A DNA stretch of 64,000 nucleotides from Erysipelotrichaceae bacterium (GTDB taxonomy: Bacteria; Bacillota_I; Bacilli_A; Erysipelotrichales; Erysipelotrichaceae). Both the position numbers and the translations under genes were made by a program. Under the pieces are notes generated by a model, which worked only from the letters and a program-made list of their open reading frames with translations, was not told where the DNA came from and searched no databases. The stretch spans positions 1 to 64,000 of the forward strand of contig JALEZD010000003.1 of NCBI GenBank assembly GCA_022772735.1, read 5' to 3'. Below are positions 18,052 to 26,214 of this stretch, piece after piece (position 1 is the stretch's first letter; every line of letters starts with the position of its first letter).

Positions 18052-19443
18052 ATGTTAAAGAATACATTGAAAATTATTTTTTCGTTTTTAACAATTATAG
18101 TTATGTATAGTTCTTTAAATATATTTGCACAAGAAAGTAATACAGTTAGCAATATTACATTAGATGTAAATTTAAATGAAGGAACATCAACCAATATTCC
18201 TACAACTGTTAATGTTTCATTAAATAATAATGAATATACAATCTCAAAAAATGATTTACAGTTTAATCCAGTAAGAACAGGATTTGAATTTGCGGGATGG
18301 ATAGTTGAAGCGGAAGTAATGTTATATGAACAGGGTGCACCAATATTTGATATGGAAGGATTCATCATTGGCTTTGAAACAGTAGCAGCTGGTGTAGAGA
18401 AGATAGCTATATCAAATAATGATTTTTTAGAAAAAGATATAAAAGTTCATTTAAGTGAAAATAAAGTATTAGATAAATTAATTTTATCTGCAAAATGGAA
18501 TAAAGTTGAATATGTAATTGCTAAATTTAATCTTGATGGTGGATTTGCACCACAAGATAACTTGAATATATTTGAAGATTATACAACTTCAATTATTACA
18601 GATGTTAACTCTGAACAATTAATTGAAACAGATGAATTTAAATATTTAGAAAATATTATACCTGTTAAAGATGGATATGTTTTTAAAGGTTGGAATGTTG
18701 AACAAGAACTAGAACTGTATGTAAATCAACCAATATTTGATATGGAGGGAGGTTTTGTTGGCTATTCAAAAGAGTTTGAAAAAGTAGAAAGCAGATTGAT
18801 TTATGATAATTACAATACTTCAAATATTTTCACATTCAAGAGTAATGCTATGGAAGTTGTTAAATATATTAAGTTTACAGCTATTTGGGAAAAGATAGAA
18901 AAAATTAAAATAGGTAAACATTTATGGAATGATTTAAATAAAGATGGTATATATGATGGTGTTGAAGAATCAGGAGTAGGTCTTACGGTACAATTATTTG
19001 ATACAAATAATGTAAAAATAAGCGAAACAATTACTGATGAACAAGGAAATTATGAGTTTATTGCTGATAAAAATTCTAAATATAAATTAAAATTTATTTT
19101 ACCTAATGACTATGAAATTACAACTAACTTTAATAATAAAGCAGCACAAAATTTAAATATTGTTGAAATAGATATTGATACAAAAGATGCAGATGATTAC
19201 TCATATAATATTGGGTATGTAAAAAGAGAAAATATACCAGTAAAAATTGAAGAAAAAAACAAAATAGAAATAAGTGTGAAACCTACACCAGAAACAACTG
19301 TTACTCCAAAAGAAAATATAGTTGTAAATCCAATACAAAAACAATGGAAAATACCAAACACTAGCAGCAACAATCATATATTTGCCTATATCTTAACGAT
19401 TGGGATTTCATTATTTTTAACATACAAATTAAAAAAACAGTAG
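18052..19443 (+). CDS. Wall-anchored surface protein with SdrD_B-like domain and IPNTS signal
   Basis: 463 residues. A signal peptide ends near the NIFAQE cleavage site (about residue 25). Two InlB/Listeria-Bacteroides-like modules follow, each with a YxxxPIFDMEG segment and F.GW motif (residues ~30-150 and ~160-280). An SdrD_B-like domain starts at GKHLWNDLNKDGIYDG (about 285-390). A linker leads to KIPNTS, a hydrophobic span and a KLKKQ tail. Unlike the six other surface proteins here, it lacks the C-x13-C module. A sortase is not encoded in the window. Confidence 0.85.
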   Translation: MLKNTLKIIFSFLTIIVMYSSLNIFAQESNTVSNITLDVNLNEGTSTNIPTTVNVSLNNNEYTISKNDLQFNPVRTGFEFAGWIVEAEVMLYEQGAPIFDMEGFIIGFETVAAGVEKIAISNNDFLEKDIKVHLSENKVLDKLILSAKWNKVEYVIAKFNLDGGFAPQDNLNIFEDYTTSIITDVNSEQLIETDEFKYLENIIPVKDGYVFKGWNVEQELELYVNQPIFDMEGGFVGYSKEFEKVESRLIYDNYNTSNIFTFKSNAMEVVKYIKFTAIWEKIEKIKIGKHLWNDLNKDGIYDGVEESGVGLTVQLFDTNNVKISETITDEQGNYEFIADKNSKYKLKFILPNDYEITTNFNNKAAQNLNIVEIDIDTKDADDYSYNIGYVKRENIPVKIEEKNKIEISVKPTPETTVTPKENIVVNPIQKQWKIPNTSSNNHIFAYILTIGISLFLTYKLKKQ

Positions 19444-19448
19444 ATATA

Positions 19449-19480
19449 GTAGTAAAACTTCATTTATAAAGTTTTACTAC
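19449..19480. terminator. Bidirectional hairpin between convergent genes
   Basis: A perfect 12-base stem (GTAGTAAAACTT / AAGTTTTACTAC) with an 8-base loop separates the surface gene from the convergent solute-binding-like gene. A T8 run follows a few bases later on the plus strand. Confidence 0.65.
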
Positions 19481-19494
19481 ATACTGTCTTTTTT

Positions 19495-20409
19495 TTATAA
19501 TCTTTTTGCGGATGGTATGTACTCACAATATAAATCATAAAAATCTTTAGAATTTAAAGAATTAATGAAATTATTTGATTGGAATAATTGTGTTAAAGTA
19601 TTTTCCTGAGATGAGTTTACTTCTGAAATATTTGTGCAATTTATTAAATCACCATTTTTAGAATAAAAATCTAAAAGTTCTTTATCAAACAATAGTTTAC
19701 ATACTGTTTTTGCATCTTCTTCGTTAATTGATTTTCTTACAGTAAAATATGAAGGAAGTAATATTGGACCATCATTTGAAACACTCATAAACTTAGATTG
19801 ATTATCGGCAGTTAATGAATAAATTGATGGAACAATCGAACAATCTGTATTATTTATTTTTGTACTTTGAAATGAATTTATTGGCATATTTGTAATTGTA
19901 GAATTTTTTAAAATATTTTTTATATTTTCTTTTCCGTATTTATACCAAATCGATTTTACAATTGTTTTTCCAGCAGAATTATTTATACCACCAAAACTTA
20001 TTTTAAATTCAGTCGATATATCTAAAATATTTTTATTTGAAAAATCTTTATTTCCATATAGAACTAATGGAATAATTACAAATGGTAATAAATATTCATT
20101 TTTTTTCACTGAAACAACAGAGGATGTATTTTTTAATGGAAGCCAATTTTCACATGAATATAAATTTCCTAATTTATCAAATATTTTTTTATTCTCAAAA
20201 ACTTCCAAATCGCTAGAAACAATTATATCTGGTAAAAAATCATTGTTTAAAATATATTCTGACATATGATATTCATATCCAACACCAAAATATTTAATGA
20301 TTAAATTAATGTTATAATCTAAAAGTTTTGTTTTTAATTTTTCTAAAAATTTCTTTTCAAAACCATGTAAGATACAAATATGATTCCAAAATAAAACTAT
20401 ATCTTTCAT
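19495..20409 (-). CDS. Cytosolic solute-binding-like protein (no signal peptide)
   Basis: 304 residues. The layout resembles an extracellular solute-binding fold (LPDIIVSSDLEVFE early strand, LPFVIIPLVLYGNKD, SFGGINNSAGKTIVKSIWYKYG hinge region). It starts MKDIVLFWNH with no signal peptide or lipobox. It therefore probably stays in the cytoplasm, as a carrier, sensor or enzyme. It overlaps the ABC ATPase gene by 4 bases and is third in the GTPase-ATPase-binding protein operon. Family assignment is tentative. Confidence 0.6.
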   Translation of the reverse strand: MKDIVLFWNHICILHGFEKKFLEKLKTKLLDYNINLIIKYFGVGYEYHMSEYILNNDFLPDIIVSSDLEVFENKKIFDKLGNLYSCENWLPLKNTSSVVSVKKNEYLLPFVIIPLVLYGNKDFSNKNILDISTEFKISFGGINNSAGKTIVKSIWYKYGKENIKNILKNSTITNMPINSFQSTKINNTDCSIVPSIYSLTADNQSKFMSVSNDGPILLPSYFTVRKSINEEDAKTVCKLLFDKELLDFYSKNGDLINCTNISEVNSSQENTLTQLFQSNNFINSLNSKDFYDLYCEYIPSAKRL

Positions 20410-21149
20410 AATAAATCTCCATTTCTTAATTTTTCTTGAATAATTAGATTTTTTTTGTATTGTTTTTCTAATTTTTTAAGTAATTTTTCTTCATCAATTG
20501 TTTTATTCACAACTTTTTTAATAGAACCGTTTTGCATTATAATTCTGGATTTTGCCATTAAAGCAATTTGTGGGTCATGAGTAACAAGAAGTATTAATTT
20601 ATTTGTGTTGTATAAGGTTTTTAAAGCAGTAATTTTATTTATACCTGCATTTTCTATTTCATCAATTAATACTATTGGACTATCACAAATAAGTGCAATA
20701 TCTGCGATCATTAAAGCTCTTGTTTGACCACCGCTAAGTAAATTCAAATTTTGATTTTTATGTATTGGTTCTGATGCAATAGTATTCGCAAGATTTATAA
20801 CTTCATTAAAAGGTATATTTTTATTTCTGCATTTGTTATGAAGATTAATAAATTCTTCTACACTACTGTCTAAAACAAATCTCATGTTTTGGCTTAAATG
20901 TGCAATCATGTTGCTAGAAAAATCATATCTATCTTCATCTTTTATTAATTTATCGTTAATTAAAATTTTTCTTTTTGTTACAGAATCTTCATTAACGAGT
21001 TGCTCTATATCTTTTATAAGTCTGCTTTTTCCTGAACCTGTGTTTCCGATTATTGCATACATATTACCAACATATAAATTTATTTTGTCAAAATTTTCTT
21101 TGTTTTTAGATTTATCATTACCAGCAATGATGGTTATATTTTTAATCAT
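20406..21149 (-). CDS. Orphan ABC ATPase of the GTPase operon
   Basis: 247 residues. Walker A GNTGSGKS, signature LLSGGQTRAL, Walker B IVLIDEIENAG and switch VTHD are all intact. The C-terminus is a charged helical tail of ~40 residues. No permease accompanies it in the operon. It overlaps both neighbours by 4 bases (ATGA), so all three products are probably made in equal amounts. It may drive a cytoplasmic assembly step rather than transport; that is inference. Confidence 0.8.
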   Translation of the reverse strand: MIKNITIIAGNDKSKNKENFDKINLYVGNMYAIIGNTGSGKSRLIKDIEQLVNEDSVTKRKILINDKLIKDEDRYDFSSNMIAHLSQNMRFVLDSSVEEFINLHNKCRNKNIPFNEVINLANTIASEPIHKNQNLNLLSGGQTRALMIADIALICDSPIVLIDEIENAGINKITALKTLYNTNKLILLVTHDPQIALMAKSRIIMQNGSIKKVVNKTIDEEKLLKKLEKQYKKNLIIQEKLRNGDLL

Positions 21150-21844
21150 ATTTCCTCCATGAAATCAATCTTTTTTACAATACCTTGTTGAAAAGCACAT
21201 CCAACTCTTTTTTCACCAATACAGTATGAACAAACTGCAGAAGGCATTGTGTGTCTTAATACATCATTATCATATGTTGTAGTGTCTTCTTTAGATATTA
21301 TGTAATTTGCAATTGAATCAACACCATATCCAGCAACTGCATCTACAGGAAAAATTTTTGCATGGCTATTTATCTGTTTGATTTTCCAAATGATTATTTC
21401 TTTTTCAGCTTGTGAAATCATATCAATTTTTGTTAACACAATAAAATCTGCCTGTAAAACCATTGGTCCAAGTTGAGAAGGTGATTTTGTAGTAGAACTT
21501 GCATCAAGTATGCATCCTGCAAGTGTATTTTTTGTCGCAGGAGAACATCTATTACATAAACCAGCTGTTTCTATCAACAAGTAGTCTGAATTATGTTTTA
21601 TTGCCCATGTCCAAAGTTCAAAAAGATTTGATACCAAAAAATGGTCAGGGCATATATCTTCGCTTATTCCAGATGAAACAGGGATATTGAATTTTTTAAA
21701 AATATTTTTATCGCTATCTTCAATGCAGTCAATTTTGCATACTGCAGGAATATATCTTTTTTTTATTAAAAATGGAATTATCCAATTTAATACAGAGGTT
21801 TTTCCTACAGAAGACAAACCAGAAAATAATACAATTTTTTTCAT
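21146..21844 (-). CDS. G3E-like (CobW/HypB/UreG) metal-chaperone GTPase
   Basis: 232 residues. P-loop GLSSVGKT (9-16), a CPDH motif at 65-68, ETAGLCNRC at 92-100 with a Cys pair, the TKID guanine-specificity motif at 138-141, and a C-terminal CSYC ... C cluster (205, 208, 216). G3E GTPases deliver Ni, Co or Zn to target enzymes; the CPDH motif recalls the Cys-Pro-His of UreG. Extra cysteines suggest metal or Fe-S binding. The ATG two codons upstream abuts the AAGGA site, so this ATG is chosen. It is first in its operon and divergent from the Crp/Fnr gene. Confidence 0.75.
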   Translation of the reverse strand: MKKIVLFSGLSSVGKTSVLNWIIPFLIKKRYIPAVCKIDCIEDSDKNIFKKFNIPVSSGISEDICPDHFLVSNLFELWTWAIKHNSDYLLIETAGLCNRCSPATKNTLAGCILDASSTTKSPSQLGPMVLQADFIVLTKIDMISQAEKEIIIWKIKQINSHAKIFPVDAVAGYGVDSIANYIISKEDTTTYDNDVLRHTMPSAVCSYCIGEKRVGCAFQQGIVKKIDFMEEI

Positions 21845-21892
21845 AAACATTCCTTTTCTTTTCTAAAGACTACTATAAAAAACACATATATT

Positions 21893-21910
21893 AAGTATCA
21901 TATGATACTT
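21893..21910. promoter_or_regulatory. 18-bp palindromic operator between divergent genes
   Basis: AAGTATCATATGATACTT is a perfect palindrome. It lies where the -35 elements of both divergent promoters should be: TATAGT on the minus strand at 21872-21877 and TATAAT on the plus strand at 21931-21936. The adjacent Crp/Fnr protein is the obvious candidate binder. Confidence 0.6.
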
Positions 21911-21927
21911 TTTATGAAAAAAATCTA

Positions 21928-21936
21928 TGTTATAAT
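21928..21936 (+). promoter_or_regulatory. Extended -10 promoter of the Crp/Fnr operon
   Basis: TG-T-TATAAT at 21928-21936 is a perfect extended -10. The -35 zone is covered by the palindrome at 21893-21910. Confidence 0.6.
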
Positions 21937-21974
21937 TTTAATAGTTAGCTTCTTCTAACTAAGGCGGTGATTTT

Positions 21975-22577
21975 ATTAATAAAATTTGTGTTTTTGAGAA
22001 TGTAGAGGTAGACCTAGAAATTTCATTTTTAAAGAAAATTAGAAAAAATCAAATTGTAGATGATTATATAAATGGTATTGAATGTGTTGGGATAATAAAA
22101 GAAGGTATTATTGATGTTTACAGTATGGCTCTTGATGGAAAAGAGGTTAAACTTTCAACATTAAATAAAAATGATGCATTTGGAATATGTAATTTATTTT
22201 ATAAAAATGATATAAGTACAATTTTGAAAGCTAAGATAGATTGTGAGATAATAATGATACCAAAAGAAGAGTTGCGTAAAATTATTTTGTCTGACAAAAA
22301 TGTATTAGAAAATTATTTATCAATCTGCAATAAAAAAATCCAGTTTTTATTAAATAGAATTGAGAATTTAACTGTGCAATCTTCAAAAGATAAACTGTTG
22401 GAATATTTATACTCAAAATCAGATAACAGTGGATTAGTACATTGTAAGTGTAGTAGAGAAGATATTGCATGTGAGCTTGGCTTTAGTAGGGCTACACTAT
22501 TTAGAGAAATATCTAGATTAAAGAAAAATAAAATAATAAGTGTAAAATCAGGAAAAATTTATATAAATATTAATTAA
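21975..22577 (+). CDS. Crp/Fnr-family regulator, probable AUU start
   Basis: 200 residues if read from ATT at 21975. The cyclic-nucleotide-like beta barrel (KICVFENVEVD near the N-terminus) leads to a helix and a C-terminal winged helix (SREDIACELGFSRATLFREI). The frame is open from a stop at 21960-21962, and no ATG, GTG or TTG occurs in it before 22125, which would remove a third of the sensor domain. AAGGCGGTGAT at 21961-21971, almost the exact anti-16S sequence, sits at ideal distance from the ATT. An AUU start like that of infC is therefore likely; a frameshift is the alternative. It has a Cys at residue 5 but no clear Fnr-type four-Cys set. Confidence 0.75.
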   Translation: MNKICVFENVEVDLEISFLKKIRKNQIVDDYINGIECVGIIKEGIIDVYSMALDGKEVKLSTLNKNDAFGICNLFYKNDISTILKAKIDCEIIMIPKEELRKIILSDKNVLENYLSICNKKIQFLLNRIENLTVQSSKDKLLEYLYSKSDNSGLVHCKCSREDIACELGFSRATLFREISRLKKNKIISVKSGKIYININ

Positions 22578-22586
22578 GGAGGAAAA

Positions 22587-23570
22587 ATGAAAATTAAAAA
22601 TTTATTTTGTTTATTAATTGTTTTTTTGATGTTGATTAGTGGATGTACTTCAAAGCCTAAAGAAGTTGCATTTGAAACTTCAGTTGATGTAAAAATTGCG
22701 ACATTGAAAGGACCTACATCAATGGGATTAGTTAAATTTATGAATGATGTTGATGAAAAAATAATTACAGGTAACAATTATCAATTTGAGATATTGTCTG
22801 CAGTTGATGAAATTGCACCAAAAATTGTAAAGGGTGAAGTTGATATTGCGACTGTTCCTGCAAATTTGGCATCGGTAATATATAACAATTCAAAAGGTGC
22901 TGTAGAGGTACTTGCGATTAATACGTTAGGTGTGTTATATATTTGTCAGATAGGAGATAGTGTAAAAACAGTTAAGGATTTAGCTAATAAAACAATTTAT
23001 GCGAGTGGAAAAGGTGCAACTCCAGAATATGTATTAAATTATATTTTAAGTAAAAATGGTTTAGAAGTAGGTAAAGATGTAAATGTTGAATGGAAAAATG
23101 AACATGCAGAGTGTGTAAGTGCTTTAGCACAAGATGAAAATGGAATTGCGATGTTACCTCAACCGTTTGTAAGTGTTGCACAAACAAAAAATGAAAAAAT
23201 TAATATTGCGCTTGACCTTACAAAAGAGTGGAATTCAATTGAAAATAGTGGAGAACTTATAACAGGTGTTGTTATTGCTAGAAAAGATTTTATTGAAAAA
23301 CAACCTGGTGCAATAAGTGATTTTATGGCTAACTATAAAGCTTCAGTTGAATATGTTAATTTAAATATTGATGATGCTGCAAAACTTGTAGGTAAATATG
23401 ATATAGTATTGGAACCTATTGCACAAAAAGCTATTCCACATAGTAATATAACTTTTATTACTGGCACAGAAATGAAAACTAAGTTATCAGAATACTTGAA
23501 TGTTTTATTTAGTTTAAATCCAAAGTCTGTTGGTGGTGAATTGCCAAAAGATGATTTCTATTATGAATGA
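22587..23570 (+). CDS. Solute-binding lipoprotein of the second importer
   Basis: 327 residues. The signal peptide ends in LISGC. The mature protein has the KIATLKGPTSMGLVKFM strand and KGEVDIATVPANLASV, both typical of an NMT1/SsuA-like group often found beside such permeases in clostridia. It begins 9 bases after the Crp/Fnr stop with an AGGAGG site, so the regulator and importer are one operon. The ligand is unknown. Confidence 0.87.
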   Translation: MKIKNLFCLLIVFLMLISGCTSKPKEVAFETSVDVKIATLKGPTSMGLVKFMNDVDEKIITGNNYQFEILSAVDEIAPKIVKGEVDIATVPANLASVIYNNSKGAVEVLAINTLGVLYICQIGDSVKTVKDLANKTIYASGKGATPEYVLNYILSKNGLEVGKDVNVEWKNEHAECVSALAQDENGIAMLPQPFVSVAQTKNEKINIALDLTKEWNSIENSGELITGVVIARKDFIEKQPGAISDFMANYKASVEYVNLNIDDAAKLVGKYDIVLEPIAQKAIPHSNITFITGTEMKTKLSEYLNVLFSLNPKSVGGELPKDDFYYE

Positions 23571-24312
23571 GAATGGTAAAAAGATTTTATATTTAATATT
23601 TTGGATATTGTTATGGCATTTAACTAGTATTATTTTAAATCAAGAGATACTTTTAGTATCTCCTTTTATAGTTTTAAAAAGACTACTTATTTTATTTCAA
23701 GATCAAGATTTTTATTATTCAATATTTTTATCTCTATCAAGAATTTTTATTGGTTTTTTTATTGCATTAATAAGCTCAATTATTTGTTCAATTATTTCCT
23801 ATAAGAATAAAGAGTTTAAAAGTTTTTTATCTCCTTTAATCTTTACTATTAAATCTACTCCAGTTGCATCAATTGTTATTTTGATATTAATTTGGGTTTC
23901 ATCTAAATATTTATCAATTGTTATATCATTTTTAATGGTATTTCCTATTTTTTATGAAAATATACTTATGGGTTTAACAAACACAAACAAAGAATTACTT
24001 GAAATGGCAAAAGTTTTTAATATCAGTATATATAATAGAATAAAATATATTTATTCATCAGAAGTTTTACCTTATTTTAAAAGTGCTTTTAAATTGGCTA
24101 TAGGTATGAGTTTTAAATCTGGTATTGCTGCTGAAGTTATTGGATTACCTAAATATTCTATTGGAGAAAATTTATATAATTCAAAAATATATTTTGATAC
24201 AGCTAATTTGTTTTCATGGACCATTGTTATTATTGTGTTGAGTATTATATTTGAAAAGTTTTTTGTTTATATAATTAATAAGGGTGTCGATTGTATTTTT
24301 ATGAAGGAGTAA
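23551..24312 (+). CDS. Permease of the second SsuABC-like importer
   Basis: About 253 residues with six membrane spans and the EAA-like loop LLEMAKVFNISIYNRIKYIY. The start is uncertain: ATG at 23551 (GGTGGTGA 11 bases before) or ATG at 23563, both overlapping the end of the binding-protein gene. It belongs to the BPD_transp_1 permease superfamily. Confidence 0.83.
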   Translation: MISIMNENGKKILYLIFWILLWHLTSIILNQEILLVSPFIVLKRLLILFQDQDFYYSIFLSLSRIFIGFFIALISSIICSIISYKNKEFKSFLSPLIFTIKSTPVASIVILILIWVSSKYLSIVISFLMVFPIFYENILMGLTNTNKELLEMAKVFNISIYNRIKYIYSSEVLPYFKSAFKLAIGMSFKSGIAAEVIGLPKYSIGENLYNSKIYFDTANLFSWTIVIIVLSIIFEKFFVYIINKGVDCIFMKE

Positions 24313-24314
24313 CT

Positions 24315-24896
24315 ATGATAAGTATTAAAAATTTGTGTAAAACTTATAAAGAAACATTAGTTTTTAATGAGTACAATGTTGATTTTTCAAAGGGTATAGT
24401 TAATGTATTGACAGGAAAATCTGGTTGTGGGAAAACAACTCTTTTAAAAATACTTTTAAAGCTAGAAGATATGGATTCTGGGCAGGTTGTTGGAATTGAT
24501 AATTTGAAATTTTCTGCAGTATTTCAAGAAGATAGACTTTGTGATAATTTAACTGTTTCAATGAATGTTAGATTGCCTATACTTAATAAAGACGAAACAA
24601 AAACTAAAGAAGAAATAAAAGAAAATTTAAATAAGATAGGATTAAATGGATTGGCAAATAAAAAGGTATCTAATTTATCTGGTGGTATGAAAAGAAGAGT
24701 TAGTATTTTAAGAGCATTAATGAGTGACTTTGATATAATTGTTTTTGATGAGGCATTAAAAGGTTTAGATAATGACACTAAAGACTTAGTTATGAATTTA
24801 ATAAATGAAAAAATAAATGGAAAAACCGTATTTTGGGTAACACATGATATAAATGAAGTAAAATATTTTGAAAAATATAAGGTTTTTAATATTTGA
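24315..24896 (+). CDS. ATPase of the second SsuABC-like importer
   Basis: 193 residues. Walker A GKSGCGKTT, Q-loop VFQEDRL, signature LSGGMKRR, Walker B IIVFDEALKGLD and switch VTHDINE. It is shorter than usual (most are ~240), ending soon after the switch His, so the C-terminal helices are missing. The ATG follows GAAGGAG and comes 2 bases after the permease stop. Confidence 0.87.
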   Translation: MISIKNLCKTYKETLVFNEYNVDFSKGIVNVLTGKSGCGKTTLLKILLKLEDMDSGQVVGIDNLKFSAVFQEDRLCDNLTVSMNVRLPILNKDETKTKEEIKENLNKIGLNGLANKKVSNLSGGMKRRVSILRALMSDFDIIVFDEALKGLDNDTKDLVMNLINEKINGKTVFWVTHDINEVKYFEKYKVFNI

Positions 24897-24905
24897 TAAT
24901 TTTAT

Positions 24906-24928
24906 GTTGATAGAAATATCAACTTTTT
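24906..24928 (+). terminator. Terminator after the second importer
   Basis: GTTGAT and ATCAAC pair across AGAAAT, followed by T5. Confidence 0.75.
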
Positions 24929-24968
24929 AATTTGTAGTAGTTAATTATAAACTTTATGCTTGTAGCTA

Positions 24969-24997
24969 TTGACATAAAAAGATATTTGAAGGAAAAT
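24969..24997 (+). promoter_or_regulatory. Probable queT promoter
   Basis: TTGACA (24969) and GAAAAT (24992) are spaced 17 bases apart. I see no preQ1 riboswitch consensus in the short leader. Confidence 0.45.
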
Positions 24998-25029
24998 TGA
25001 TAATGTTTTTTTAGAAAGAGAGTTTAATT

Positions 25030-25536
25030 ATGAATAATACAAAAAAGTATGTAATTATTGCGATGATTGCGGCTATATATACTGCAGTTTCACTTGCGAT
25101 TGCACCATTTTCATTTGGGAATATACAAGTTAGAGTTGCGGAAGCATTAACTTTATTGCCACTTATATATTTTCCATCAATTTTTGGAGTAGTTTTAGGT
25201 TGTTTTTTAACTAACTTAATTGGGGCTATGATGGGTGTAAACATATTAGGTTTTTTAGATGCGATAATAGGGACACTTGCGACATTAATTGCTGCATACA
25301 TTACATATAAATATAGAGATAAAAAAATTAAAGGAATTCCAGTTATATCAATTTTGGCACCAGTTGTTGTTAATGCGGTAGTTATTGGTCTAGAATTAGG
25401 TTTCGTTTTATTTCCAGATAACATTATTGTTGGAAGTTTAATTAGCGGATTAGAAGTTGGAATTGGTGAGTTTATTTCTGTGGTAATTGGATATTTTATT
25501 GTTAAAGAACTTGCTAAAAAGAAAATATTTGAATAA
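25030..25536 (+). CDS. queT: Queuosine-precursor ECF transporter S component
   Basis: 168 residues with five to six membrane spans. The segments SFGNIQVRVAEALTLLPL and VVLGCFLTNLIGAMMG are characteristic of the QueT family, which captures a queuosine precursor for the energy-coupling-factor module. The ECF ATPases and T subunit are not in the window. It is a single-gene unit bounded by terminators. Confidence 0.9.
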   Translation: MNNTKKYVIIAMIAAIYTAVSLAIAPFSFGNIQVRVAEALTLLPLIYFPSIFGVVLGCFLTNLIGAMMGVNILGFLDAIIGTLATLIAAYITYKYRDKKIKGIPVISILAPVVVNAVVIGLELGFVLFPDNIIVGSLISGLEVGIGEFISVVIGYFIVKELAKKKIFE

Positions 25537-25556
25537 GAGCTAAAGGCTCTTTTTTA
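25536..25556 (+). terminator. Terminator after queT
   Basis: AGAGC-TAAAG-GCTCT followed by T5. Confidence 0.8.
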
Positions 25557-25593
25557 TATGTTATAATATTTTTTGAAGAAAAGAGAATTAATT

Positions 25594-26214
25594 ATGGGAT
25601 TATTTATTACATTTGAAGGACCAGATGGAAGTGGAAAAACTACTGCCTCTAAGGGTGTTTATGATAAATTATTAAATGAGGGGTTTGATGTTATTTATAC
25701 TAGAGAACCAGGTGGAATAGAAATTGCTGAGCAAATTAGAAAAGTAATTTTGGATGTAAATAATACAAATATGGATTATAAAACTGAAGCGTTGCTTTAT
25801 GCAGCAAGCAGAAGACAACATTTAGTTGAAAAGGTTTTACCTGCATTAGATGACAATAAGATTGTGATATGTGATAGATTTATCGACAGTTCACTTGCAT
25901 ATCAAGGTTATGCAAGAGGGTTAGGTATAGATGAAATATTTGAAATAAATATGTTTGCGATAGAAAATCATATGCCTGATAAAACTATATTCCTTGATAT
26001 TGATGCAAATACAGCACTAGATAGAATAAAGTCGAGGATTGAAAAAGATAGATTGGATATTGAAGGTTTACAATTCCATAATAAAGTTTTTGAAGGATAT
26101 CAAAATGTTATTGATAGATTTAAGGATAGAATAGTTAAAATTGATGCTAGACTTACTCCTGATGAAATTATTGAATTATGTTATAAAGAGGTTATAAAGT
26201 TAATTAATGTATAA
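25594..26214 (+). CDS. tmk: Thymidylate kinase
   Basis: 206 residues. P-loop [13 protein letters not shown][FY] motif [13 protein letters not shown] and the TREPGG segment identify Tmk, which phosphorylates dTMP to dTDP. An in-frame TTG at 25573 lacks a ribosome-binding site, whereas the ATG at 25594 follows AAAGAGAA. It heads the tmk-holB-ricT-rsmI cluster and overlaps holB by 8 bases. Confidence 0.95.
   Translation: MGLFITFEGPDGSGKTTASKGVYDKLLNEGFDVIYTREPGGIEIAEQIRKVILDVNNTNMDYKTEALLYAASRRQHLVEKVLPALDDNKIVICDRFIDSSLAYQGYARGLGIDEIFEINMFAIENHMPDKTIFLDIDANTALDRIKSRIEKDRLDIEGLQFHNKVFEGYQNVIDRFKDRIVKIDARLTPDEIIELCYKEVIKLINV

Noticed and set aside
21975-22124. Crp/Fnr gene as a pseudogene
   Set aside because: The frame is intact to the stop with family motifs throughout, and an ideal ribosome-binding site precedes the ATT, so a non-canonical start is simpler.
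24924-25029. preQ1 riboswitch before queT
   Set aside because: The transporter often has one, but I find neither the preQ1-I loop consensus nor a pseudoknot tail here.
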